DNA from: Peronospora farinosa
Taxonomy: Eukaryota > Oomycota > Peronosporomycetes > Peronosporales > Peronosporaceae
Assembly (NCBI GenBank): GCA_947646735.1
Contig: CANTFK010000838.1
Coordinates: forward strand, 453,629 to 517,628
Direction: 5' to 3'
Length of the DNA: 64,000 nucleotides
The notes beneath the pieces are model-generated. The model made no database searches, was not told the origin of the DNA, and saw only the letters and a list, made by a program, of their open reading frames with translations. The position numbers and the translations under genes were made by a program. This document shows, piece after piece, positions 12,298 through 23,065 of the stretch (position 1 is the first letter of the stretch; each line of letters begins with the position of its first letter).

Positions 12298-13336
12298 TCA
12301 AACTATTGCAGGTCGTTGGAGCTCGTGAAAATTGTCCGCATTCTGATCATCTGGAGTCCATAACACCGAGGTAGGGAACGATGCAGCAATGGCAGAAGAC
12401 TTCGACGTCGTGTCGTGGGAAGATGGGAACTTGGAAGGTAGGGACGATACTACAGGCGTGGATGAACTACTCGCGTCTACCGAAATATGAACCACTGGAG
12501 CAGGCACGCGGGCATTACCGGAATTCATTGTCCCCCGTGACTTCATGTTAAACTTTATGCTGGACACACCGGGTGCCATACGGGTGTCGCGCTCCACCTC
12601 GTGAAACATTTCTTCGGTGCTAGACAAGATCTGCAGCAAACTCGGATAACTCGAGAACGACGATAGGTTCACCTTACGACGCATGTACTTGGAGCGCGTA
12701 TGGTAACCCGTCATCTTGTCGTGCTTTTTGAGAATCTGAAACACAACTTATGAGATTAATCACGTTCGTTCCCTATCGATCAGTCAGCTTGATCTCTTAC
12801 CTTGGAAAATCCTTGGTAATTTATCACGGCAAAGTTTTCAAGGCGAATGCATTCGCGATAGAAATGCACAAAGGCAAACATGAGTCGCTGCGATTCAAAC
12901 GCATCAATGTTCCCTCTTTTCTGCTACACATTCATGCACCCAGCAATCAATTAGCACTAGAAAACCAAACAAGCAATACAATCGCTACCGGACCTTGAGG
13001 ACCTTGAGCACTGACCGCAACTGTTGGTAGCGGAAAGAACAACGCTTCTCCTCCGCAGCGAAAAAGAGCGAGATTTTCTTGAGTTCGGTCTGCAGGTCGC
13101 GAAAGAAAGCCACCTCCAATTCAGATTCGGCTGAAGAATACCAGTCAGCAAGCAAAAGCCATAAAAAATCTATATCTCCACAGAAACGTACAAATATCGC
13201 GTTGGTTTGCAGCGTGGTGGGCCGCACGGGTCACCACCTTAATGCGCTTCTTGAGGGCTTTGTAGTTGAGCCAGAACGGTGCCCATTCTGCGTTGCTCTG
13301 TAGAATCTCATGCAACAAACCTTTGCCGAACTTCAT
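12298..13336 (-). CDS. SPX-domain protein (phosphate/inositol-pyrophosphate sensor type)
   Basis: Exons on the minus strand are 13336-13192, 13130-12994, 12923-12801 and 12735-12298 (280 residues; introns 61-70 bp). The protein begins MKFGKGLLHEILQSN, the standard SPX start. It continues with the conserved core, including WLNYKALKKRIK and the third-helix segment ILKKHDKMTGYHTRSKYM, whose Lys residues form the inositol-polyphosphate site in characterised SPX domains. The domain fills most of the protein. The last about 90 residues are Ser/Thr/Pro-rich and look disordered. No EXS, RING, VTC or transporter domain follows, so this is a stand-alone SPX protein, probably a regulator of phosphate homeostasis. 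That role is inferred from the family. Confidence 0.9.
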
Positions 13337-13658
13337 GGCTGAATGATAGAGAGAAAAAAAGGTTCTAGGTCTGTCGTGCACTGCCACAATTGGGAATTGA
13401 CGATCGCTGCCAAGTTGGACCGACGAGAAGACGAACAGAGATTGCAAAACGCTTGATGATTCGAGTAGTGTGCCAATAGCTCAGCTGAAGCGTGAATCAG
13501 GTGTCGTCAACACGCCTTTATTCGAAGATTCCCACATATTCAGACTTGACGGCAGTTTAGAAGCGATTATTATTTAGCGAATCGTAAAACGGACCTCCAT
13601 CGGGGTTTTAATCCTTTTTCAGATTACTTTTACGGCTATTTCTTCGTGTGAAACAGTT

Positions 13659-13910
13659 CTAGAGAAAGTGCATCAAGATTCGAGATTCGAAGAAGGTTTG
13701 CTCCATACTGAAGCCAAGTATCAACCAAACAACAGAACGCAGATCGAGATTCAGACGCATGCCGTTTTTTAGTTGATACATTTCGGTTCCTCCATTTTGC
13801 CGCATGTCCGAAACAATGTGCTTGTACGTCAGACCAAAGGTACACCGCAGGGTGAAAATATGTCCTTTGCAGTTGCAAGACTTGGCTCCTCGATCGTTAA
13901 GTTCCGACAT
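13659..13910 (-). CDS. Uncharacterised short reading frame (83 codons)
   Basis: This open frame begins MSELNDRGAKSCNCKGH and has a plausible composition (TFGLTYKHIVSDMRQNGG). I recognise no family, and it may be one exon of a larger or decayed gene extending toward 14040. The first 16 nt of the frame are identical to the first 16 nt of the malate synthase coding region about 1.3 kb away. It is listed as a possible coding remnant only. Confidence 0.3.
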   Translation of the reverse strand: MSELNDRGAKSCNCKGHIFTLRCTFGLTYKHIVSDMRQNGGTEMYQLKNGMRLNLDLRSVVWLILGFSMEQTFFESRILMHFL

Positions 13911-14225
13911 ATCAAGAGATTGTGCGTGACGCTGTCCGCCTTGCTGCTGTGTCTATGTGTATTGTTTGTAACGGGTATCTGCCGGTTCTCAGCGACATGT
14001 CCTGCATTTCCACTTGGAAAGCAAACGGGCAGCTAAGTAAACTTGAAGTTACTCATCGATTACGCTCTATGGTAATTATGCTTAAGCTACTACATGCATA
14101 GTCTCTGTCGTACATAGCCTACTGCTTGACCTGGAAACGGTGGTATTGTTTGTCATCTACGAGAGGGTCAGAAACTTACCCTGGCATGCCGTGTCTTCGG
14201 TAAGTACGTCATTGTAATACATGGG

Positions 14226-14668
14226 TCAGTGTTTGCTGCTCTGCTGATCAGAGCTGCCATTTTGTACCCCATGGGCATTCTGTACGACACACTTCTCACA
14301 CGCGCAACGACCTTTTACAAGACGAAAGTTTAGTATTTTCGTTATATCAACGGGCTTGCCTAAGCACTTTTGGGGTTTAGCTTTGCCCCAGTACGACATG
14401 ACGGGCGCCGACAAAGCCTGATCAATGCGTTTACCAGCGCGCTTTTGCATTTCACAGTTCTATCGTGCTGATTTCATATGAATAACAACAGGTGGATAAA
14501 TGGATGCAGCAGCAAACTCATTAAACGTATACTAACCTCCTTAAAGCGAAACGAGATGAAGCTTTCTGTGAACTTGAAGACGTAAACCGCTCGCGAGAAG
14601 ATGCCTGTGGCCAGTTGGTAGTGAATACCAGAATTCAAGTTGCCTGACAAAAGTGGCGTGTGCTGCAA
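14226..14668 (-). CDS. Uncharacterised gene, 3' two exons (5' end unresolved)
   Basis: Two exons can be joined in phase: 14668-14537 and 14459-14226, separated by a 77-bp intron with GTTAGT...ATAG ends. Exon one starts after a good acceptor and reads LQHTPLLSGNLNSG and AVYVFKFTESFISFRFKE. Exon two carries a Lys-rich stretch and a Cys-containing segment (GRCACEKCVV) before the stop. An upstream first exon must exist between about 14670 and 14900, but I could not fix it. I do not recognise the family. Confidence 0.45.
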
Positions 14669-15181
14669 CTGGTTGTGATTTGCTATTCATTCAAATTCGC
14701 AGTATGACCAACCGGAATCCCGTCGTAATCGCGTCAGGACCATGGCTATGGATCCCAAAGAGAATCTTCTCTTGGACACACAGAGACTGTAGCGATCTGT
14801 CTGTTACAGGTAGCGACAATGGCGATTCCAGCGAGGATTTGCTGGATTATTGTGCTATATTATGGTGATCGTGTAAAGCCATTAATTTCAGTGCCAATAC
14901 ACATGATACAATACCAATGTAAAGCCATTGCGGTTGCATCGCTTGAACAGAAAAAGTGCTTACTCAATCGCCATGAGTGATGGTTTTATGAGCTGATCCC
15001 GTGACACGGGCGACGTAAGTCATCAATCTGAACATTTAATTTGGGACGCCGATTCTTGGTTTGCCCTGCAGGCTGTGGGACTGTATACCGTTTTTCTTGT
15101 CCTCCGTACCACTATAACTGCATCTTGAAGATATCGGTCACGTTCACGTTAGCATCCCAGACGCCGCTTCCAACTACAACC

Positions 15182-15195
15182 TCACTTTCCAATTT
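15182..15195 (+). promoter_or_regulatory. Oomycete Inr-like core promoter of malate synthase
   Basis: The 14 bases TCACTTTCCAATTT match the oomycete initiator consensus (TCATTYYNCAWTTT) at all but one position. They lie about 50 bases before the malate synthase ATG, the expected distance for a transcription start. This is inferred from the motif only. Confidence 0.5.
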
Positions 15196-15244
15196 GCTTC
15201 CAACCGCAAACATCTTTCACTACTACCGGTGGAAATCTTAACAC

Positions 15245-16852
15245 ATGTCGGAACTTAACGTCAATGCTGCCAACGTCCGCGTGCTGGGCAACGTCTCGGA
15301 CCCGTTTCGCCGCGTATTGACGCCAGACGCGCTACGTTTCCTCGCCTTCCTTCACGAGCATTTCGAGCCACGTCGTCAAGCGTTGCTAGCAGCTCGTGTT
15401 CAGCGCCAAAAGGAACTAGACGCTGGCGCGCTGCCGGACTTCCTACCAGAGACCAGGTACATCCGTGAGGGCGACTGGAAAGTGGCGTCTATTCCCACTG
15501 ACATGGCCGACCGCCGCGTTGAGATTACAGGCCCCGTGGACCGCAAGATGGTAATCAACGCCCTTAACTCGGGCTCGAAGTGCTACATGGCTGACTTTGA
15601 GGACTCGACGGCTCCCACGTGGTTTAACCTGGTAGATGGCCAAGTGAACCTCGTTGACGCTGTGCACAAGACGATCTCGTATACGCATCCACAGACGGGA
15701 AAAAAGTACGTGCTGAACGACAAAGTGGCTACTCTATTAGTGCGTCCACGTGGTTGGCACTTGGACGAGGCACACGTGCTTGTGAACAACCAGATCATGT
15801 CTGGCTCACTCTTTGATTTTGGTCTTTATTTCTTTCACAACGCTCACGAGTTACTGGCACGCGGCTCCGGCCCGTACTTCTACCTGCCTAAACTAGAGCA
15901 CCACTTGGAAGCAAAGCTATGGAACGACGTCTTTACGGCTGCACAGGGATACCTGAGCATCCCACAGGGCTCAATCCGAGCGACAGTACTTGTGGAAACT
16001 ATCATGGCTGTCTTCCAGATGGATGAGATTCTGTACGAGCTGCGTAATCACTCGTCGGGTCTTAATTGCGGTCGCTGGGACTACATCTTCTCGTATATTA
16101 AAAAGTTCCGTAACCATCCCAAGTTTGTGGTGCCCGATCGTTCCTCGGTTAGTATGACTACACCCTTCATGGCTGCCTACGTCAAGCTGCTTGTCCGCAC
16201 ATGCCACCGTCGTGGTGCCCACGCTATGGGCGGCATGGCGGCCCAGATCCCTGTCAAGAACGACCCGGAGCTGAATAACAAGTTCATGTCTGCCGTCAAA
16301 GAGGACAAGTCACGCGAGGTGGCTGCGGGCCACGATGGTACGTGGGTGGCACACCCCGGCCTTGTCAAGATCGCCATGGACGCATTTAGCAACATGTCGG
16401 ACCCCAACCAGATCTCGTTCATTCCCGAAGCCGGTAAGGATATTACCGCTACTCAACTCATTGAACCCCCGACGGGTGCTATCACTTTCAACGGTCTAGT
16501 GGAGAACATCGATGTTTCGCTGGTGTACACGGAGGCGTGGCTGCGCGGCAGTGGCTGCATTCCGCTCCACAATAAGATGGAGGATGCTGCTACGGCTGAG
16601 ATCTCGCGCGCCCAAGTGTGGCAGTGGATCCGGCATAGCTGCAAGACTGTCGAAGGAAAGACGGTATCGAAGGCGTTAGTGCTGGATATCTTGAAAGAGT
16701 GCGTGAGCAAGCGTTCTATGAACGCTTCTCCAGGTAACAAGTGGACATTAGGTGGTGAGATTATGGGTAAGGTCCTGACAGGAGACGATATGGTGGATTT
16801 CCTCACGCTGCCGTGCTACCCGCACATTGTGCAGCTTAGCTCGAGTATCTGA
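15245..16852 (+). CDS. Malate synthase (glyoxylate cycle)
   Basis: A single exon of 535 residues, the usual length for the A-type enzyme. It condenses glyoxylate with acetyl-CoA to give malate, letting the organism grow on fatty acids or acetate. Diagnostic segments are present: the glyoxylate/CoA-site region CYMADFEDSTAPTW, the family signature SSGLNCGRWDYIFSYIKKF, the PHE-like block AMGGMAAQIPVK, and the C-terminal catalytic region GCIPLHNKMEDAATAEISR, which contains the catalytic Asp. The C-terminus is SSSI rather than a clear peroxisomal SKL tripeptide, so the compartment is uncertain. The start is supported by an Inr-like motif about 50 bases upstream and good conservation of the N-terminal region. 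The gene converges on the next minus-strand gene, with about 180 bases between the stops. Confidence 0.96.
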   Translation: MSELNVNAANVRVLGNVSDPFRRVLTPDALRFLAFLHEHFEPRRQALLAARVQRQKELDAGALPDFLPETRYIREGDWKVASIPTDMADRRVEITGPVDRKMVINALNSGSKCYMADFEDSTAPTWFNLVDGQVNLVDAVHKTISYTHPQTGKKYVLNDKVATLLVRPRGWHLDEAHVLVNNQIMSGSLFDFGLYFFHNAHELLARGSGPYFYLPKLEHHLEAKLWNDVFTAAQGYLSIPQGSIRATVLVETIMAVFQMDEILYELRNHSSGLNCGRWDYIFSYIKKFRNHPKFVVPDRSSVSMTTPFMAAYVKLLVRTCHRRGAHAMGGMAAQIPVKNDPELNNKFMSAVKEDKSREVAAGHDGTWVAHPGLVKIAMDAFSNMSDPNQISFIPEAGKDITATQLIEPPTGAITFNGLVENIDVSLVYTEAWLRGSGCIPLHNKMEDAATAEISRAQVWQWIRHSCKTVEGKTVSKALVLDILKECVSKRSMNASPGNKWTLGGEIMGKVLTGDDMVDFLTLPCYPHIVQLSSSI

Positions 16853-17031
16853 AGCTAACGTCCCATCGCTACAAAAAGCATCCTGACAAACCATAGGACA
16901 AGTTGACTAAGCGATCGGAGCGGTGGGATGCTAAGCGGTGGGACCTAGTGGTGATGGCAAGATGGAGTAGCTATTGTATAACTGCGAGGTTGACAACTAA
17001 TCTTGAGATTCTTTTGGCGTCTACCGTTACA

Positions 17032-17946
17032 TTAGTCGATCGATTGCTTATCCACTTCTTCATCATGTAGAATACCGCTTGCTTCAACTTCGTGCAATGT
17101 CTCGAGCATCACCCAGTTTTTGCAGATCAGCTCCACTTCTTGCCACATTTCATCATTCGACGTTGTGTCCAGGGCATTGCCGCAGCGCAAGTTGTTTACC
17201 TTCTGCCCTAATCGATAGCCACCAAGCTTTGCTGGCCACTTTAGGTCGTCACAAGGCACTACAAAACTCTGTGGTACTTGTGCACTACCATGCAGTTCAC
17301 GGTATCTCTGCATCGCTGGAAGAAAGTAATGATTCCAACGAGCCTCGCCAGCACTCCAACTGAAGTCCAGTGCTTCCAAGTCTCTTACTTGGTACGCTAG
17401 CAACTTTTCCTTGTTGCGCCGAAGTTCACTCGTCCAGTAGCCCAATTTGTACCCCCACGTCAATTGCGGCCATGCGTCATGTCGTTCAGGCACTTTGAAT
17501 ATCACTGGCATCAAGAGGTCTCCATGCATCGACTTGTACGTCTTTATTGCAGACATCGTTACTTCGTCCCAGAGAAAGCGCTTCCAGTCGACAACATCTG
17601 GCAGTCCAATTGCTCGAAGTTGCACTTGAATATCAGCCAGAACACGTCTTCTTGAGGGCCTCTTGACAGAGGCACAAGCTTTTAGAAACCTAGATATATT
17701 TGCGCCTAGCTTTAATCCATGCAGCTCTTGAGGCCATTGCTGACTATCCGGGTGTTGACTACTGGGGACATTATAACGAATGGGAACGGCAATATGACCG
17801 TGAAGACGCTGAAAGATCTGCAGAGCAGGCACCAATAACTGGTAATGATGCTGGTGCTGCACTATAGAGCGAGTGCTTTGATACCGGAGCGATGTGTTAA
17901 TGCTTAAAAGCAAACAAGAGCGACGAGAAAAGAGATGGAATGCCAT
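17032..17946 (-). CDS. Helicase-associated (HA) domain repeat protein, possibly mitochondrial
   Basis: A single exon of 304 residues. Three copies of a helicase-associated-type module are visible at residues about 35-100, 120-185 and 200-265. Each carries an aromatic-rich helix followed by HG...VP and W-P...LG blocks, for example LHGHIAVPIRYNVP, MHGDLLMPVIFKVP and LHGSAQVPQSFVVP. These modules form a large expanded family in oomycetes; in bacteria they sit at the ends of helicases, but no helicase motor is present here. The first about 25 residues (MAFHLFSRRSCLLLS...) are basic and hydrophobic without acids, resembling a mitochondrial presequence. A nucleic-acid-binding role is inferred from the family, not shown. 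Confidence 0.8.
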   Translation of the reverse strand: MAFHLFSRRSCLLLSINTSLRYQSTRSIVQHQHHYQLLVPALQIFQRLHGHIAVPIRYNVPSSQHPDSQQWPQELHGLKLGANISRFLKACASVKRPSRRRVLADIQVQLRAIGLPDVVDWKRFLWDEVTMSAIKTYKSMHGDLLMPVIFKVPERHDAWPQLTWGYKLGYWTSELRRNKEKLLAYQVRDLEALDFSWSAGEARWNHYFLPAMQRYRELHGSAQVPQSFVVPCDDLKWPAKLGGYRLGQKVNNLRCGNALDTTSNDEMWQEVELICKNWVMLETLHEVEASGILHDEEVDKQSID

Positions 17947-18129
17947 TGAACGGGAGTATTTGCAAATGCGTGGCCATTACACTATCTTTTACTATATCAA
18001 GTGCTCTTTTTTCTGTATAATCGATGCATTTGGGAATTTGGAGAGATTGAATGAATATACATCAGCTCTAGTCATTAACTATACACGGGTCTTTATTTAA
18101 TTGGAGTGATTGGCCCCTCGCTTCAAAAC

Positions 18130-19803
18130 TTACCGTAAGAATTTTTTGCTGCTGGGCCGATAAGCGTTTCTTGAAGAGTAATTTCGGGCTTGATTGGTCT
18201 CCTGACGAGCACGCTCAAATTCTTCTTCCTGCAATTGACGAGCCTGTATCTCGGCCATTCGTAGTTGTTCGCGGTCTTCGGCCAGAACGAGCTCACGCAC
18301 TGTATAATCATCGATACGGCCGACCTTTTCGATGGGTACACGGTGCTTAAGCTTGGGTAGCAGCCACAGCAGCACGTTAGGATCACTGTATGACTCGTAG
18401 AGACGTGGATCGGACACGGCTTTCACGTTCGAGTACGGGTCTAGCATGAAGATAAGACTACGGTCCATACCCACCTCTTCGTAGGCTACGATGTCGGTGG
18501 GGCGATTGCCAAAACCTGCAACGAACACTGGATGCTCAACCACTCGGCCAGCATGAATCAGCGTAAGCTGCAGCTCATTCAGCACTTGAATTTTGAAAAG
18601 GTGTGGTGTCTTGTTTACAACTTCCGTGAAAAGTGCACCAGTGAGGCCAGTCGAGTTCGTGATGAGAACTCCTGGCGGCAACGAGATTGATTGTTGCACT
18701 GCATTTTCCAAATGTGCCCGTGACGCAGTAGCCCAGTCAAGTGGACGTGCAGTGAGGTACACGATTCGCACCCCCAGCTCGTGCAACTTGGTGAAGAAGT
18801 CACAAGTTCCTGCGTGCAGGAAATCGTACTGGCCAAGGCGCAGAGTACGAATGTGTCCTTCAACGTCACTGATAGTCAATGTGCCATCCAAGTCAACAAC
18901 AACGACCGATTCATTCGGTCCCCAGAGATGCAGCTTTGCGTCTACATAGCGGACTGTGTTTGTATACTTTTGAAAGTGCTCGAATCGCACATGGTTCGGA
19001 AGTTCTTCCGACAGATCCGCAAAGAGCAGGTCTTCGGGTGGAATAATCATGCCACCCGTAACAAATGTACATCTTCCTCGCTCTAGCAGCTCCATTTTTG
19101 TAGGCATCTCTTTACCATTCACTAGAATCCTCACCATATCACCCACACCAGTAGCATAACTTGTTCGAAAGCGTGACCACGAGAATGACACGTGCCACGA
19201 CGTCGTAAGATACTTCCCGTCCGTGTTCTTTACTGCTACAATATCTACTGCATTGCCTGCCATCTTGTACATCGGTAATGTAGTCTCTTGTTTTTCAACA
19301 GGAGCCACCTGCATAATGGTACTGTTGGCAAGTGATACATCTCCATGGAACGATCCATCCACGTATACAGTACCAGTAGCGGTACTGCTACCACTGCAAC
19401 TAGATCCTCCTGATAACGGGAGAAGCTCCGACTCGTCCGCTACCGTTTCAACATTATGTGGTTTGTCCGTTACTGCCAATGCTGGAAAAAGATCATAGTT
19501 ATTGGGAGATACTGGCTCTACAAATACGGGCACCTCCCCAATACCCCCCTCTTCCACTGGAGCTGTGCTGGCCATGGGTGCAGCTTCTTTTTCGACTTCA
19601 GCGATCTCAGGGACGTTGGGACCGCATCCAAAGAGATCGTAACTTTCGTGCTCGTCGATCGCACTGGTGGACATGGATTTTAGCGGCGCAGAATGAGCCA
19701 AAGGGAGCGATGGATTTTTACAGTTATCCATGGTCTCATGGTCACTAATATCGCTCGAAGACGCAGCTTTTTCAAGCGGAGACGTTTCGGATTGTACGTC
19801 CAT
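18130..19803 (-). CDS. LNS2-domain protein (lipin/phosphatidate phosphatase-like)
   Basis: A single exon of 557 residues. The C-terminal half holds an LNS2 domain with the HAD-type catalytic motif DLDGTLTISDVEGH (DxDxT). It is followed by VRIVYLTARPLDWA, a Lys-containing helix and GFGNRPTDIVAY, the order seen in lipins and yeast Pah1/Smp2, which convert phosphatidate to diacylglycerol. The N-terminal 200 residues are acidic and Ser/Pro-rich, and I do not see a convincing N-LIP domain, so this is LNS2-only or a divergent lipin. The extreme C-terminus is a charged coiled-coil-like stretch. Catalysis is likely because the metal-binding Asp residues are retained; membrane recruitment is probably different from classical lipins. 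Confidence 0.85.
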   Translation of the reverse strand: MDVQSETSPLEKAASSSDISDHETMDNCKNPSLPLAHSAPLKSMSTSAIDEHESYDLFGCGPNVPEIAEVEKEAAPMASTAPVEEGGIGEVPVFVEPVSPNNYDLFPALAVTDKPHNVETVADESELLPLSGGSSCSGSSTATGTVYVDGSFHGDVSLANSTIMQVAPVEKQETTLPMYKMAGNAVDIVAVKNTDGKYLTTSWHVSFSWSRFRTSYATGVGDMVRILVNGKEMPTKMELLERGRCTFVTGGMIIPPEDLLFADLSEELPNHVRFEHFQKYTNTVRYVDAKLHLWGPNESVVVVDLDGTLTISDVEGHIRTLRLGQYDFLHAGTCDFFTKLHELGVRIVYLTARPLDWATASRAHLENAVQQSISLPPGVLITNSTGLTGALFTEVVNKTPHLFKIQVLNELQLTLIHAGRVVEHPVFVAGFGNRPTDIVAYEEVGMDRSLIFMLDPYSNVKAVSDPRLYESYSDPNVLLWLLPKLKHRVPIEKVGRIDDYTVRELVLAEDREQLRMAEIQARQLQEEEFERARQETNQARNYSSRNAYRPSSKKFLR

Positions 19804-20170
19804 GGTAAAATGCTGATGGCTTCAAATAATAAAAAATATACTAACTTGTTTGCTAAAATAACGACCATTTAACAACAGAATAGTCGTACTTTTTAGGACT
19901 AAAGTTGAAGTGATACTCTATAACCTTATTCACTTTAGTATACACTACCGGCTTGTCAACTTTATTTCTCACCAGCTCTTATAGTTCATGATATGTCATT
20001 GAGCGAGATATCTTTTGTAAAGTATCATCACGGATATAAATGTCAGTTGTCGTTGCTAGGGGAGGTCTAATAAGATGTCGCAGTAAATAGCCAAGAGGTC
20101 AAGAGTGAGTGACCCTGTACGTGTATTTTAACGCACAGACGCGTTGAAATGCAGAAATCTTTGTCTGTCG
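19804..20170. other. Intergenic, no feature recognised
   Basis: About 370 AT-rich bases lie between the start of the LNS2 gene and the stop of RUVBL1. They should hold the LNS2 promoter and the RUVBL1 terminator region. I saw no repeat or RNA gene. Confidence 0.5.
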
Positions 20171-21661
<1,491 letters not shown>

Positions 21662-21740
21662 TCAAAAAACGAGGATGACAAATTGTAGAGACACCAATTC
21701 TAGTAGTTGTGTACCCATAATTAAGCTACAAACAGATATC

Positions 21741-22310
21741 ATGTTGCGTCCATTGTTCGGTGGTGCCTTGAGTTGCGAAGTTCCCGACGGTTTTGCAGAC
21801 GTGAGTTCATTCCGTCAGGTACCTGATAACCAAGAAGTGTTTGCTAATGCTACGACAGACCAGTGCGTCATTGTTGAGCTGCTGCAGTACGAGGAGAACG
21901 TGGAGGATGTGCACAGTGCACGCTACTTTTTCAACGAGATTGCGCAGTCCAATGGCTGTGGACCCGATGAGGTGACAGTTCTGTATGAGGAAAAGGCGGA
22001 CACGAAATACGCTGCACCTGTTGCCATTGACGCACCTCACACTGTGCAGCTCATTGTGGGCGACCAGCGTGTGGCCAAGTTCAAGGAGGGCGACCACGCC
22101 AAGAATGTGGTGCGTGTGTACTTGGGCAATATCCGTCTTCCTGGAGTGACGACGGACGTGGTACTGTCGGTATCAGCGCCTATGCGCATCAATCCAGCTA
22201 GTAGTAGTTGCAACGCCTTCCAGTTCGAGGACAATTCGGAGGTAGCTGCTGCTATATTTAAGCAAGCGCTCCAGTCTTTTGCAGTCTTGGACTGGTCACT
22301 CTTCCAATAA
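21741..22310 (+). CDS. MOG1: Ran guanine-nucleotide release factor (Mog1-like)
   Basis: A single exon of 189 residues. I choose the ATG at 21741 because MLRPLFGGALSCEVP aligns with the conserved Mog1 start; the frame remains open to 21627, but that part is not Mog1-like. The hallmark SSFRQVPDNQEVF (the acidic Ran-binding loop) and VIVELLQYEE are clear, and the protein has the expected length of the alpha/beta PsbP-like fold. Mog1 binds Ran and releases nucleotide from it, supporting nuclear import. It is transcribed divergently from the pontin gene. Confidence 0.93.
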   Translation: MLRPLFGGALSCEVPDGFADVSSFRQVPDNQEVFANATTDQCVIVELLQYEENVEDVHSARYFFNEIAQSNGCGPDEVTVLYEEKADTKYAAPVAIDAPHTVQLIVGDQRVAKFKEGDHAKNVVRVYLGNIRLPGVTTDVVLSVSAPMRINPASSSCNAFQFEDNSEVAAAIFKQALQSFAVLDWSLFQ

Positions 22311-22539
22311 AGATAGTAAGGGAACTTTGAATTCTGCTTTTTACTACTACCTTTTGCTGTAGTGTATTCAGTAGATGAACTCACGTGAGACGGCTATTGT
22401 ACTTAATAGGCCTTGTGGTGCGTGTCGAAGCATAAGGTTGACGACGAATTCAATTGAAATTGCGGTGCGGTGCTGCATTTGTCATTTCGTTACAAGACCA
22501 GCTACTTCACTTCTTACAGATATCTGGTCTATAATTTAT

Positions 22540-23065
22540 CGCAGCCGTTGCCACCAGCGACGACCAGACATGTAGTGGTCTCAAGATACTTAAAAGGCTC
22601 GTGGACAATGTCCACAGAAACGCAAACGACACCGTTACGACATCAATGAATTAGCTCGAGTCACCCAAATGCTTTATGTCCTGAGTCTGTTCCTTTTGTC
22701 GAGGCAATATCGACAGAAACAACAATAAACACAAGTTGGCCGTCCACATGATAATGGTCACTTCGGTGCGCAAATCGATAGTATCATTTTCAATCCGCTC
22801 CGTGCTCAGGTCAAACAATTATTCACGTTACGCGTGATGGTGGTTGCGAAAAGGAATTTCAAGGTTGCTGGCGTCGTAAGGAGGCCGTGCATGGCACTGT
22901 CGTGTCCTTCAGTGGCAAGCTCCACGGCAACAAGAAGACCACAATAAACAATAAATGTTCAGCCTAGTGGGCATTACATCTATAGTTTACTAAAGAATGG
23001 GATGCCGAGAAAGAATTATGCCGAGCAGATGATATTCCAAATCGTCAGTAGCTTGCAAAACGCAT
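22540..23065 (-). pseudogene. Inverted, decayed fragment of a BT1 transporter gene
   Basis: The minus strand of this stretch matches, base by base with many substitutions and small indels, the 3' third of the intact BT1 gene next door (about 26080-26625). Shared blocks include the TCGACAAAAGGAACAGAC segment encoding PRQKEQT, the ST.RI.ND region, and the final ...AGGDGC... coding segment. The frame is lost (a stop follows the counterpart of QFDLST). It is therefore an inverted, non-functional duplicate lying about 1.9 kb upstream of, and opposite to, its parent. Similarity fades beyond about 23065. Confidence 0.8.
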
